DNA of 64,000 nt from Microbulbifer rhizosphaerae. Lineage in GTDB: Bacteria; Pseudomonadota; Gammaproteobacteria; Pseudomonadales; Cellvibrionaceae. Of the stretch, positions 34,768 through 43,672 are shown piece by piece. The DNA is taken from assembly GCF_014191725.1 (NCBI RefSeq), contig NZ_JACHWZ010000009.1:62001-126000 (forward strand), read 5' to 3'. Position 1 is the stretch's first letter, and each line of letters opens with the position of its first letter. The notes under the pieces are model-generated. The model was not told the DNA's origin, did no database searches, and worked only from the letters and a program-made list of their open reading frames with translations. Position numbers and translations under genes: made by a program.

Positions 34768-35242
34768 CCAAGACCATTAGGAGTGAAACTTGGAGGATTT
34801 CATCCTTACAACACAGCGGGCATACCTAATTCATGCCCTGCCGGCATTACTAAACACGTTTGGGGGGAGGTTGTGCTAGCCAGCTAAGGAAAGTATCGAA
34901 CAGACCCGAAAAATTTCCAGGCTGGCAAGACAAAAATTTAGATCGATTGGAAATAGGCTGAACACAACTAGTACCAAAAGTTATTAAAAGCCAGTTCCCT
35001 TGTATAAAAAGCAACCACCAAGTAACTAGGGGCTTCCGAAGAGGAATTCCTGGACCCTCCCCAGGTGCGCCCCCTTTATCCGCACTGGACAGGAAGTACC
35101 GGCTTGACTAATCCCCGCCAGTCCCTAGAATAGCGCCTTCTTACGTGCCGAGCCGCACGTAAGTATAAGAAAATGCTGGGATTTTTCGTCTTGATCGGAT
35201 AGAATCCGCGGCGTTTTCACTCCTGCTCAGAGCGGGATACAA
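34768..35242. other. Intergenic leader region upstream of the tRNA-Cys array
   Basis: No protein gene is visible. It contains many GGA triplets, a promoter candidate (35104-35131), a 9-bp perfect hairpin (35140-35163) and a second TAGAAT with a GC-rich discriminator (35200-35213). It is probably the leader of the tRNA transcript and might also encode a small RNA. Confidence 0.45.
35104..35131 (+). promoter_or_regulatory. Promoter candidate for the tRNA-Cys/Leu transcript
   Basis: TTGACT (35104-35109), 16-bp spacer, TAGAAT (35126-35131), then a GC-rich discriminator AGCGCC, as in stable-RNA promoters. A CTTACGTGC/GCACGTAAG hairpin follows at 35140-35163. Confidence 0.6.
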
Positions 35243-35578
35243 GGCTAGGTGGCAGAGTGGTCATGCAGCGGACTGCAACTCCAGCGCCTGCGGCGAATTA
35301 AAGAGGGCCGGTGAGACTCGAACCGGCGAACAGATCCTCTACAGAGTTATTTTTGGCTAGGTGGCAGAGTGGTCATGCAGCGGACTGCAACTCCAGCGCC
35401 TGCGGCGAATTAAAGAGGGCCGGTGAGACTCGAACCGGCGAACAGATCCTCTACAGAGTTATTTTTGGCTAGGTGGCAGAGTGGTCATGCAGCGGACTGC
35501 AACTCCAGCGCCTGCGGCCAATTAAAGAGGGCCGGTGAGACTCGAACCGGCGAGCAAATCCTCTACAGAGTTATTTTT
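35243..35578 (+). repeat. Tandem array of three 112-bp units: tRNA-Cys 5' half plus a terminator-like tail
   Basis: Units start at 35243, 35355 and 35467. In each, nucleotides 1-40 are identical to the 5' half of tRNA-Cys at 35579, up to the anticodon stem. The remaining 72 nt are not tRNA-Cys. They hold a CGCC/GGCG hairpin, a GCCGGT/ACCGGC hairpin that reads as a tRNA T-arm on the opposite strand, an enclosing AGAGG/CCTCT stem, and a small CTCT/AGAG stem followed by TTATTTTT. Copies 1 and 2 match throughout; copy 3 differs at a few bases. Confidence 0.95.
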
Positions 35579-35652
35579 GGCTAGGTGGCAGAGTGGTCAT
35601 GCAGCGGACTGCAACTCCGTGTACGCCGGTTCGATTCCGACCCTAGCCTCCA
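35579..35652 (+). tRNA. tRNA-Cys (anticodon GCA)
   Basis: A 74-nt tRNA with acceptor GGCTAGG/CCTAGCC, anticodon loop CTGCAAC, T-loop GTTCGATTC and encoded CCA. The T-stem GCCGG/CCGAC has one C-A mismatch. It directly follows the third 112-bp unit with no spacer other than that unit's ATTTTT. Confidence 0.96.
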
Positions 35653-35750
35653 TTTTCACCACCGCCGACTTGCCCCTGTTAAGTCCGGCGACCAGCGAGG
35701 GGCCCGATCCAGATTTTGGGCATCACCAAAACCCCCTCGCACACCTCCCC

Positions 35751-35837
35751 GCCCGGGTGGTGGAATCGGTAGACACAGGAGACTTAAAATCTCCCGGCCT
35801 TACGGCCGTGCCGGTTCAAGTCCGGCCCCGGGCACCA
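35751..35837 (+). tRNA. tRNA-Leu (anticodon TAA)
   Basis: An 87-nt class II tRNA with acceptor GCCCGGG/CCCGGGC, anticodon loop CTTAAAA, a long variable arm (CGGCCTTACGGCCG) and encoded ACCA end. It lies 98 bp after tRNA-Cys, as in the classical Cys-Leu pair next to pgsA. Confidence 0.97.
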
Positions 35838-35855
35838 ACACCTTAATTAAAATGC

Positions 35856-35879
35856 GGGCAAAGCTTAGCGTGCCCATCA
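35856..35879. repeat. Diverged half of the GGGCAAAGC...GTGCCCATC repeat
   Basis: A 24-bp sequence resembling one arm of the large inverted repeat at 39250-39312 (GGGCAAAGC, then GCGTGCCCATCA). Confidence 0.6.
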
Positions 35880-35963
35880 AGGCCGCGGAAGATGAGCGCG
35901 TCGCTGCGCTCCTTTGACTCGCGCATCCAGCGCTTCTTTGCATACCCATTCTGGCAAGCTCAA

Positions 35964-36464
35964 CTACCCTTCCAGACCACGCACTTCCTTCTTGATGGAA
36001 TCGTGAGCGGCCTCCTGGTCGCGCAGCAATTTGCGGCGCAGTATGGCCGCCTGAAAGCGCTGCTTTTCCTCCAGACTCCGGGGTTCGAGCGGCGGTACCG
36101 GGGTCGGGCTGCCCTCGTCGTCCAATGCCACCATGGTGAAATAGCAGCTATTGGTATGACGCACGATTTTGTTACGGATATCCTCCGTCACCACTTTGAT
36201 ACCCACCTCCATCGAGGTGGTGCCGGTGTAGTTGACTGAGGCCAGGAAAGTCACAAGCTCGCCAACGTTGATGGCCTGGCGAAACATTACCCTATCCACC
36301 GACAGAGTCACCACATAAGTCCCGGCGTAGCGGCTGGCGCAGGCATAGGCCACCTTGTCGAGATAGGAAAGCAGTTCGCCGCCGTGAACCTTGCCGGAAA
36401 AGTTGGCCATGTCGGGAGTCATCAGGACGCTCATACTGAGCTGGTAGTCATGGGTTTCCATCAT
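35964..36464 (-). CDS. Hotdog-fold acyl-CoA thioesterase (YciA-like)
   Basis: A 166-residue protein with the single hotdog pattern: MTPDMANFSGKVHGGELLSYLDKVAYACASRYAG, then VVTLSVDRVMFRQAINVGELVTFLASVNYTGTTSMEVGIKVV. The catalytic Asp region (MDKVA-like LDKVA) fits acyl-CoA thioesterases of the YciA/BACH group. The C-terminus is charged and helical. It stands alone, convergent with the tRNA operon. Confidence 0.9.
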   Translation of the reverse strand: MMETHDYQLSMSVLMTPDMANFSGKVHGGELLSYLDKVAYACASRYAGTYVVTLSVDRVMFRQAINVGELVTFLASVNYTGTTSMEVGIKVVTEDIRNKIVRHTNSCYFTMVALDDEGSPTPVPPLEPRSLEEKQRFQAAILRRKLLRDQEAAHDSIKKEVRGLEG

Positions 36465-36750
36465 AGGATTTCCTTAAAAAGAAGATGACTCCCACATTAA
36501 CTGCATTGCCGGACTTGAGCCAGCCTCGCCAACCTCTGCTCGCGATCTGCATGTAGTGGTCGCTTAAAGTTGTACTCAACCGCCCAGAAATAGTTTCGAC
36601 AACATAGGGAAGGGAAAGCCGAAAAACCGGCTATAAGAAAGGTGGGATTAACAGATAGTGGCAGTGGCGCAACCCATGGCACATTTGTGTAGCGATAACT
36701 AAAACGTGCCCGGTGAGACAGTCATAGCCGCCCCACCCCAGCTACAAGAC

Positions 36751-37320
36751 TCAGGATTTACCGCTGCTCTCGTCGCTCATCAGCACCGGCCAAGCTGCGC
36801 GCAGATACACCACCATGGTCCACAGGGTCAGTGCCGCAGCGATATACAGCAACACGTACCCAATGGTTTCCATTATCGGATACTCGCGCACATCAAAGGC
36901 GAGCAGTACGATAATCGCCGCCATCTGCGCGGTAGTCTTGAACTTGGCGACGACGGTTACCGCAACGCTGGCGCGCTGGCCCAGTTCCGCCATCCACTCG
37001 CGCAATCCGGAAACCGCGATTTCCCGTCCGATAATCACCGCCGCGGCGATGGTGAACCAGGCGTTTTGATGCAGGCCCACCAGCAGCACCAAGGCGGTGG
37101 CCACCATCAGCTTGTCCGCCACCGGATCGAGAAAGGCGCCGAAAGGCGTGCTCTGGTTCAGTTTGCGTGCCAGATAGCCGTCGAGCCAGTCCGTTACCGC
37201 GGCCGCCGCAAAAATAATCGCAGAGGCCATGTAGCTCCATTTGTACGGCAAATAGAACACCAGCACGAAAACCGGAATCAATGCGACGCGGAGTAGTGTC
37301 AGTTGGTTGGCGAGAGTCAT
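36751..37320 (-). CDS. pgsA: CDP-diacylglycerol-glycerol-3-phosphate 3-phosphatidyltransferase
   Basis: A 189-residue integral membrane enzyme with five to six hydrophobic helices and the CDP-alcohol phosphotransferase motif, seen here as [27 protein letters not shown] (about residues 43-70). It makes phosphatidylglycerol phosphate, the first committed step of phosphatidylglycerol and cardiolipin synthesis. The gene follows uvrC in the order gacA-uvrC-pgsA seen across gammaproteobacteria, with a 100-bp gap. Confidence 0.96.
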   Translation of the reverse strand: MTLANQLTLLRVALIPVFVLVFYLPYKWSYMASAIIFAAAAVTDWLDGYLARKLNQSTPFGAFLDPVADKLMVATALVLLVGLHQNAWFTIAAAVIIGREIAVSGLREWMAELGQRASVAVTVVAKFKTTAQMAAIIVLLAFDVREYPIMETIGYVLLYIAAALTLWTMVVYLRAAWPVLMSDESSGKS

Positions 37321-37420
37321 GCTTGTCCCTGTATTTTCCGTGGGCGTAACTTACCAAGGCATTTCGCAAAAAGAAACGCCAGACGGGGTTCGAAGCGTTA
37401 AATTTTGTCAGCGCCCGCAG

Positions 37421-39235
37421 TTACTCACTGTGTAGTGCGGAGTATATATCCTGTGCGAGCTTGCGGCTGACGCCTTCGACACCCGCGATCTCATCCACCG
37501 AGGCGCGACGGATTTCCTGTAGGCCGCCGAAGTGGCGCAGCAGTGCGCGCCGGCGCGCGGGACCCACGCCAGGGATACCTTCGAGGGGGGATTCGCGACG
37601 TTTCTTGTCGCGCCGCTGGCGGTGGCCGGTGATCGCGAAACGGTGCGCCTCGTCCCGGACTTGCTGGATCAGGTGCAGCGCCGGCGAGTCCGCGGACAAT
37701 ACCAGTTCCCGGTTGCCGGCGACCACATAGAGAGTTTCGAAACCCGCCTTGCGGGTGGTGCCCTTGGCCACACCCACTATCTGCACGCCCACTACGCCCA
37801 GCTCGTTGAGGCTGTCCACCGCCTGGCGCACCTGCCCCTTGCCGCCGTCGATCAGCAGAATGTTGGGAAACCGGCCCTCGCCGCTGGACAGGCGGGTATA
37901 GCGGCGCTTCAGCGCCTGGGCCATGGCCGCGTAGTCGTCCCCCGGCTGGATATTCTCGATATTGAAGCGGCGATAGTCGGACTTTACCGGACCACCCGTA
38001 TCGAAAACCACACAGGAGGCCACCGTGGCCTCGCCGCCGGAATGGCTGATATCGAAACATTCCAGGCGCTCCGGCAATTGTTCCAGGCGCAGGGCCTCCT
38101 GCAGGGATTCGAAACGGCTCTGCAGTTTCTGTTGCGCCGCGGTGCGGCTGCCCAGGTTCTGCTCCGCCGCCTGCCGGGCCATGTCCACCCAGGTGGCCCG
38201 GTTGCCCCGCAGGCGGTGGAGAATGGCCACCTCGCGGCCACTCTGTTCGCTGAGGGCCTGCTGTAGCGGCTCCAGATCCTCGATGGGCTCGGAGGTGAGA
38301 ATCTGCCGCGGCACCTCCCGCTGGGTACCCAGGTAGAACTGGGGGATAAAGGCAGAGAGCAGTTCCGCGGTGGAGAGCCCCAGGCGCTCGTCGGGAAAAT
38401 AACTGCGACTGCCAAGAATGCGCCCCTGGCGGATAAACAGTATGTGCACGCAGCTGGAACCGCCCTGGCTGGCGATGCCCAGCACGTCCACGTCGCCGCT
38501 CGACCGCTCCGCCACCTGGTCCGCGTGCAGGCGGCGCAGTGCGGAGATCTGGTCGCGCAGGCGAGCGGCCTTTTCGAATTCCAGCTCGCGGGAGGCCCGG
38601 TCCATCTCATCCGCCAGCTCGCGGATTATCTTGTCGCTCCTGCCGGTGAGAAACATCTCAGCGTGGCGCACATCCGCCCGGTAGTCCTCCTCGGCGATAA
38701 AGTCCACGCAGGGCGCGGTGCAGCGCTGGATCTGATATTGCAGGCAGGGGCGCGAACGATTGCGGAATACACTGTCTTCGCAGGAGCGGATACGAAAAGT
38801 CTTCTGCAAAAAATTCAGGCTGTCGCGCACCGAGGAGGCGTTGGGGAAGGGACCGAAATACTGCCCTTTTTTGCGCTTGGCGCCGCGGTGCAGGGCGATC
38901 CGCGGAAATGTGTCTTTGTCTGAAACAAAAATATACGGATAGCCTTTGTCGTCCTTGAGCATCACGTTGTAGGTGGGCCGCTGGGACTTGATCAGGCTCT
39001 GTTCCAACACCAGCGCCTCGGTTTCGCTGCGGGTAACCGTAACTTCGATGCTGTCAATGCGCTGAACCAGCGCCATGGTCTTGGCAGTGAGCCCGGAGGC
39101 GCGGAAGTAGCTGGTCAGGCGGTTGCGCAGGTTCTTCGCCTTGCCCACATAGAGAATGCGGCCCTCGGCGTCGAACATCTGGTAGACGCCCGGCTTGCGG
39201 GTGGTAGTCTGCAGGAAGCGTTTGCTGTCAAACAT
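37421..39235 (-). CDS. uvrC: Excinuclease ABC subunit C
   Basis: About 604 residues from the ATG at 39235. The GIY-YIG nuclease domain (KPGVYQMFDAEGRILYVGKAKNLRNRLTSYF) is N-terminal, the UVR motif lies at about 195-235 (DEMDRASRELEFEKAARLRDQI), the RNase-H-like nuclease is central (FDISHSGGEATVASCVVFD), and helix-hairpin-helix repeats close the C-terminus (IPGVGPARRRALLRHFGGL). It makes both incisions in nucleotide-excision repair. A longer in-frame start at 39295 would be read through an inverted repeat and is rejected. Confidence 0.97.
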   Translation of the reverse strand: MFDSKRFLQTTTRKPGVYQMFDAEGRILYVGKAKNLRNRLTSYFRASGLTAKTMALVQRIDSIEVTVTRSETEALVLEQSLIKSQRPTYNVMLKDDKGYPYIFVSDKDTFPRIALHRGAKRKKGQYFGPFPNASSVRDSLNFLQKTFRIRSCEDSVFRNRSRPCLQYQIQRCTAPCVDFIAEEDYRADVRHAEMFLTGRSDKIIRELADEMDRASRELEFEKAARLRDQISALRRLHADQVAERSSGDVDVLGIASQGGSSCVHILFIRQGRILGSRSYFPDERLGLSTAELLSAFIPQFYLGTQREVPRQILTSEPIEDLEPLQQALSEQSGREVAILHRLRGNRATWVDMARQAAEQNLGSRTAAQQKLQSRFESLQEALRLEQLPERLECFDISHSGGEATVASCVVFDTGGPVKSDYRRFNIENIQPGDDYAAMAQALKRRYTRLSSGEGRFPNILLIDGGKGQVRQAVDSLNELGVVGVQIVGVAKGTTRKAGFETLYVVAGNRELVLSADSPALHLIQQVRDEAHRFAITGHRQRRDKKRRESPLEGIPGVGPARRRALLRHFGGLQEIRRASVDEIAGVEGVSRKLAQDIYSALHSE

Positions 39236-39249
39236 CTGGGAACTGGTAA

Positions 39250-39312
39250 GATGGGCAAAGCGCAGCGTGCCCATCAGCAAGCGAGTGATGGGCACGCTGC
39301 GCTTTGCCCATC
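39250..39312. repeat. 27-bp perfect inverted repeat between gacA and uvrC
   Basis: Arms 39250-39276 and 39286-39312 are exact complements over 27 bp with a 9-bp loop. The arms contain GGGCAAAGCGCAGCGTGCCC. A diverged single arm occurs at 35856-35879. Confidence 0.95.
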
Positions 39313-39330
39313 CTACAATACAATCGAACT

Positions 39331-39984
39331 CTACAAGGCAGCTTCCGGGTCCAGAAGCTGATATTTCACCGCCAGCAACGTCAGCTCCACGTCGCTGTGT
39401 ATGCCCAGCTTTTCAAAAATGCGGTAGCGGTAACTGTTGATGGTTTTCGGGCTGATCGACAGAGTATCGGCGATCTCCGCCACCTTGTTACCGTTGACGA
39501 TCATTACCGCCGTCTGCAGTTCGCGCTCGGAGAGAACATCGAAGGGCGAGGCCTTCTCCGCCTTGCCGCTGACATTGCGCAGGGCCATCTTGGTCGCCAT
39601 GGAGCTGCTGATATAGACATCGCCGGCCACTACCGTATGGATAGCCTTGATCATCTCCTCCAGGTCCGCGCCCTTGGTCACATAACCGCGGGCGCCAGCC
39701 TGCATCAAGCGGCCGGGAAAGAGATCGTCGTCCAGAGCGCTAACCGCGATCACCTTGGCCTGAGGACGTCGGGCAAGGAGTTTACGGGTGGCTTCCAGCC
39801 CGCCCATACCGGGCATCTTGACGTCCATCAGAATAACGTCCACGTCGGTCTCGCGCACGAATGCGAGCGCCTCTTCGCCGCTGCTGGCTTCACCCGCAAC
39901 TTGTACACCACTGACGTCACCCAGCATGCGCGAAATTCCCATCCGCACAAGGTCGTGATCGTCCACCACCAAGACTTTGATCAA
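39331..39984 (-). CDS. gacA: GacA/UvrY response regulator
   Basis: About 217 residues with an N-terminal receiver (IKVLVVDDHDLVRMG, phospho-acceptor in VDVILMDVKMPGMGGLEA, Lys in ISAL/GYVTKGAD) and a C-terminal LuxR-type helix-turn-helix (LSERELQTAVMIVNGNKVAEIADTLSISPKTINSYRYRIFEKLGI). It is the GacA of the Gac/Rsm pathway. The start is set at a TTG at 39984 because it gives the family's exact N-terminus and length (about 214) and has GGGG upstream; an ATG at 40038 adds 18 atypical residues. Precedes uvrC, as in many relatives. Confidence 0.95.
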   Translation of the reverse strand: MIKVLVVDDHDLVRMGISRMLGDVSGVQVAGEASSGEEALAFVRETDVDVILMDVKMPGMGGLEATRKLLARRPQAKVIAVSALDDDLFPGRLMQAGARGYVTKGADLEEMIKAIHTVVAGDVYISSSMATKMALRNVSGKAEKASPFDVLSERELQTAVMIVNGNKVAEIADTLSISPKTINSYRYRIFEKLGIHSDVELTLLAVKYQLLDPEAAL

Positions 39985-40200
39985 ATTAGCCCCAACTACG
40001 GATATTTCAGTGCAGCCCCACACGGCTTCATACGTCACCCGTGTGTACGCGGCAAAAGGTTGTTGTTATTTGCTCAGTGGAGCGGCCGCCCCACCCGAGA
40101 TCCATCCACAGAGCCTTCCAGCAACATACCAGACAAATACCCATGTGCAAAGCGAGACCAGTGGTTCACCATCAGCCAAAAAGTGATAAGTGTGAAGGGG

Positions 40201-40833
40201 TTACGAATTGATATAACGAAAAGTTAGGCTGATCCGTTCTTTCAGCGGTCGGGTGCTTTTTGCCAACTGGTGCAACCAGTGTTTTTGTACCGCTCCGGAT
40301 GTCAGCAGCAGCGAACCACTGGACAGAATCACCGACAGGCGCCCCGCTCCATCGCGCTGCTTGAAGCTCAGCCTGCGCTCCTGACCCAGGCTGACCGTGG
40401 CCACCACCGGGTTCTCGCCCAGCTCCTTTTCGTTGTCGGCATGCCAGCCCATGCCGTCCGTTCCATTGCGGTAGTGATTGACGAGGAGGCTGTTGAACTG
40501 AAAGCCGGCGCGGACCAGCTGAGCCCGCAGGACGGCCAGGGACTCGGTCCAGGGCTGTGGTCGCTGCTCCAGGCCGGACCAGCGATAGACGACACCGTTG
40601 TCGCCGACAAAGGCGTGGCGCCGGGGAATCGGGTGCTGCTTGCCGAAGACCCGTACCATCGGCTGTTCCCACTGCAGATCCTGCAGGCAGTGATCCAACA
40701 GCGAGGCGGCCTCGCTCGGCGCCAGCCAGGTGGGGATCAGCAGAGCATGGCCGGGAGGCAGATCGAGCCACTGCGTACCGGCGTACGCGCTCTGTAACAA
40801 ACCCGCCTGTTGTATGAAAGTTTTCTCATCCAT
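40201..40833 (-). CDS. AlkB-like 2-oxoglutarate/Fe(II) dioxygenase
   Basis: A 210-residue protein of the AlkB family. Iron ligands are in GWHADNEKEL (His-X-Asp) and KHWLHQLAKS (His), and 2-oxoglutarate is bound by the Arg pair in RPLKERISLTFRYI. This subgroup repairs alkylated bases by oxidative demethylation. The full set of active-site residues is present. It follows murB after 45 bp and may be the last gene of that operon. Confidence 0.92.
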   Translation of the reverse strand: MDEKTFIQQAGLLQSAYAGTQWLDLPPGHALLIPTWLAPSEAASLLDHCLQDLQWEQPMVRVFGKQHPIPRRHAFVGDNGVVYRWSGLEQRPQPWTESLAVLRAQLVRAGFQFNSLLVNHYRNGTDGMGWHADNEKELGENPVVATVSLGQERRLSFKQRDGAGRLSVILSSGSLLLTSGAVQKHWLHQLAKSTRPLKERISLTFRYINS

Positions 40834-40878
40834 AAGCTGACCAAAGTGAGGACAGGACTGGAGCGCCGTACAGCCGAA

Positions 40879-41895
40879 TCAGGGATAGTAGCGGGGTTCC
40901 GGCTCCAGTTCCACGCCGAACCTGGCACGGACATCCGCCGCTATCTCTGCCGCGAGGGCGGTTACTTCGGCGCCGGCGCCCCGCCCCGGGTTTACCAGTA
41001 CCAGGGCTTGGCGGTCGTGCACTCCCACCGCATTGCGCCGCCGGCCACGCCAGCCGGCGCGGTCGATCAGCCAGGCGGCGGCCAGTTTCCAGCGCTCACC
41101 GGCGGCAAAGGCCACCAGGTCGGGATGGACCTTCTTTAGGCTGTGGTAGAGGTCCGCGTCCACCAGGGGATTTTTGAAAAAACTGCCGGCGTTGGGTATC
41201 TCGTCCGGTGACGGCAGCTTGCTGTTGCGGATCGCGATCACCGCCCGCGCCACCTCCTCCGGTGTCAGTGCCCCGCCGCCCTGTTCGCGACGGCCGAAAT
41301 ACTCCCCCAGTGCAGGGTAGTCGATGCGCGGGCACCAGTCCGAGGACAGCTCCAGACGCACCCGGGTAATGATGTACCGATCCCGCGCGCGCCCTTTGAA
41401 CACGCTGTCGCGATAACCGAACTCGCAGTCCGCGGCGGAGAATTCACGCAGCTCGCCGGTGGCGATATGCACCGCCTGGAGGTCGATAAAGGAGTCCCGC
41501 AGTTCGACGCCGTAGGCGCCGATATTCTGGATCGGCGCCGCACCGATTTTTCCGGGGATCAAGGCCAGGTTTTCCAGTCCTCCGAGGCCCCGCTCCACCG
41601 TATGCATCACCAACTGGTGCCAGTTCTCCCCCGCGGCGGCGTTCACGCGAGCGCCTTCAGGAGTCTCCTCCAGGGACAGGCCGTGAAGCTCCATATGGAT
41701 CACCAGGCCCGGGTAGTCGCCGGTCAACACGATATTGCTGCCGCCCCCGAGGGGGAGTATCGGCAGCTTCCTCCCGCGGGCGAACGCCAATGCCTCCCGC
41801 AACTGCTCGAGGCTTTCCACCCGCGCGAAGTACGCGGCTCGGGCGGCGATTGCCAGGGTATTGAGAGGTTGTAAATCGATATCGGTCTGAATCAC
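40879..41895 (-). CDS. murB: UDP-N-acetylenolpyruvoylglucosamine reductase
   Basis: A 338-residue FAD enzyme of type I MurB. FAD-binding segment [26 protein letters not shown] and the catalytic region with the Ser in [12 protein letters not shown] are clear, plus the Tyr loop ([11 protein letters not shown]) of the E. coli type. It completes UDP-MurNAc synthesis in peptidoglycan assembly. It overlaps kdsB by 4 bp. Confidence 0.97.
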   Translation of the reverse strand: MIQTDIDLQPLNTLAIAARAAYFARVESLEQLREALAFARGRKLPILPLGGGSNIVLTGDYPGLVIHMELHGLSLEETPEGARVNAAAGENWHQLVMHTVERGLGGLENLALIPGKIGAAPIQNIGAYGVELRDSFIDLQAVHIATGELREFSAADCEFGYRDSVFKGRARDRYIITRVRLELSSDWCPRIDYPALGEYFGRREQGGGALTPEEVARAVIAIRNSKLPSPDEIPNAGSFFKNPLVDADLYHSLKKVHPDLVAFAAGERWKLAAAWLIDRAGWRGRRRNAVGVHDRQALVLVNPGRGAGAEVTALAAEIAADVRARFGVELEPEPRYYP

Positions 41896-42650
41896 GCCAA
41901 CAACTCGCGCATGCGCTCCAGGTCCTGCTCGGTATCCACGCCGCCGGGAACCTCCTCCTGTGCATCCGCCACGTGGATATCCTCGCCATGGTAAAGGAAG
42001 CGCAACTGCTCCAGCGCCTCGAACTGCTCCAGCGGCGCCATCGGCCAGGACACGAAGCGGTTCAACAGCACCACCCGGTAAGCATAGATGCCGATGTGCC
42101 GGCGAGGTTCCAGCCCCCGGGGCAGTTCACGGCATTCGCCGGCGAAAGCGTCCCGCGGCCAGGGGATGGGAGCGCGGGAAAAGTAGCGGGCGAGGCCGCT
42201 CTCGGCGGCCACCACCTTGACGATATTGGGGTTGCGAAAGTCCTCCAGGGTGCGGATCGGCTCCGCCAGGGTGGCCACCCCCGCCTGCGGGTTGGCAGCC
42301 AGGTTGGCGGCCACCTGGTCGATCACCGCGGGGGGTATCAGCGGCTCGTCCCCCTGCACGTTGACCAGGATGCGATCCTCCGCCAGCCCCAGGTTGGCGG
42401 CCACCTCCTGCAGGCGATCGGTACCGGAGGCGCAATCGTCGGCGGTCATGCACACCTCTCCACCGAAGGCGCGCACCGCTTCCGCCACGCGCATATCGTC
42501 GGTGGCCACGATCACCCGCCCGGCGCCGCTCTCGCGGGCTCGGCGGTAGACGTGCTGCACCATCGGCAGGCCGCCGATATCCGCCAGGGGCTTGCCCGGC
42601 AGGCGGCTGGAGCCGTAGCGGGCGGGAATAATCACGTCGAAATCAGTCAC
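41892..42650 (-). CDS. kdsB: 3-deoxy-manno-octulosonate cytidylyltransferase
   Basis: A 252-residue nucleotidyltransferase. The N-terminal CTP-binding motif [21 protein letters not shown] is followed by [10 protein letters not shown] and HIGIYAYR. It activates Kdo as CMP-Kdo for lipopolysaccharide inner core synthesis in the cytoplasm. It overlaps lpxK by 8 bp and murB by 4 bp. Confidence 0.97.
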   Translation of the reverse strand: MTDFDVIIPARYGSSRLPGKPLADIGGLPMVQHVYRRARESGAGRVIVATDDMRVAEAVRAFGGEVCMTADDCASGTDRLQEVAANLGLAEDRILVNVQGDEPLIPPAVIDQVAANLAANPQAGVATLAEPIRTLEDFRNPNIVKVVAAESGLARYFSRAPIPWPRDAFAGECRELPRGLEPRRHIGIYAYRVVLLNRFVSWPMAPLEQFEALEQLRFLYHGEDIHVADAQEEVPGGVDTEQDLERMRELLA

Positions 42651-43671
42651 ATCTAAAACTCTGCAGGTGATGGTGTACCCTCTGGAAGAAAAGGTCCGGC
42701 AGTTGGCCCCGCACCTCCAGCGCCCACCAGTGGCTCTGCCAGAAGTCCCGGCATTTTACCGCGTCCTTCATAGTCATGATCACCGGCGTCACACCATCGA
42801 ACTGCAGCTCCTGGGCGCTGAACTGGTGGTGGTCGGCATAGGGCTGCTCCGTCACCTTGTAGCCCAGCTGGCGCAGCTCGCGAAAGAAACGTTGCGGATT
42901 GCCGATGGCGGCGACGCCGTGGCAGGGCCCCGGCTCCGGTCCCGAGGTCAATTTCAGGGTGGAGGTCTGGTCCAGGTTGAACTGGTGCCAGCTGGACGGC
43001 GCCAGCTTCATGTGGAATTCCAGCAATTCGCCACACTGGGACTTCACCCGCTCCTGTGGCTCGCCGTTGGACACCACCAGATCCACCGTGCGCAGCCGCT
43101 CGGCGGGTTCCCTCAACGGGCCCCTGGGCAGCAGGCGGCCGTTGCCCAGGCCCCGCTGGCCGTCCACCACACAGATCTCCAGGCTGCGCCAGAGCTTGTA
43201 GTGTTGCAGGCCGTCGTCGGAGAGGATCACATCGCACTGGTGGTAGTCGATCAGCGCGCGGGCCGCCTCCGCGCGGTCGGGGGAAACCATTACCGGCAGG
43301 CCGGTGACCAGGTGAAGCATCAGCGGTTCGTCGCCGGACTCCAGCGGGTGGGACTGGGCGGTGACCTGATAGGGGTACTGTTTGGCGCGGCCGCCATAGC
43401 CGCGGCTGACAATTCCCGGGTTCATGCCCCGATCCCGGAGCCAGCGCGCCAGCTCCGCAACCAGCGGAGTCTTGCCCGCGCCGCCGGCGGTAATATTGCC
43501 CACCACGATCACCGGCACCGGCAGTGACGGCGGCGGGTCCTCCAGCGCGAGGCGGCGACGGCGGCGGCTGATCGACCGGTAGAGGGATTCCACGGGCGCG
43601 AGCAGCGAAAGCAGAGAAGCGCGCTCTCTTTCCGGGTACCAGCGTTTGTTGAACCAGTCTTCCAATGACAT
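42643..43671 (-). CDS. lpxK: Tetraacyldisaccharide 4'-kinase
   Basis: About 342 residues from the ATG at 43671, which lies just before the msbA stop (the next start upstream is inside msbA). The N-terminal membrane-associated region is followed by the P-loop [16 protein letters not shown] and the [15 protein letters not shown] segment with catalytic acids. It phosphorylates lipid A precursor at the 4' position. Order msbA-lpxK-kdsB is the usual one. Confidence 0.96.
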   Translation of the reverse strand: MSLEDWFNKRWYPERERASLLSLLAPVESLYRSISRRRRRLALEDPPPSLPVPVIVVGNITAGGAGKTPLVAELARWLRDRGMNPGIVSRGYGGRAKQYPYQVTAQSHPLESGDEPLMLHLVTGLPVMVSPDRAEAARALIDYHQCDVILSDDGLQHYKLWRSLEICVVDGQRGLGNGRLLPRGPLREPAERLRTVDLVVSNGEPQERVKSQCGELLEFHMKLAPSSWHQFNLDQTSTLKLTSGPEPGPCHGVAAIGNPQRFFRELRQLGYKVTEQPYADHHQFSAQELQFDGVTPVIMTMKDAVKCRDFWQSHWWALEVRGQLPDLFFQRVHHHLQSFRCD

Positions 43672-43672
43672 C

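Noticed and set aside
35243..35578. CRISPR array
   Set aside because: Units are identical throughout rather than repeat plus unique spacer, and there are no cas genes; the units match tRNA-Cys.
35535..35917. Protein frames across the tRNA-Cys and tRNA-Leu genes
   Set aside because: They translate tRNA and repeat DNA.
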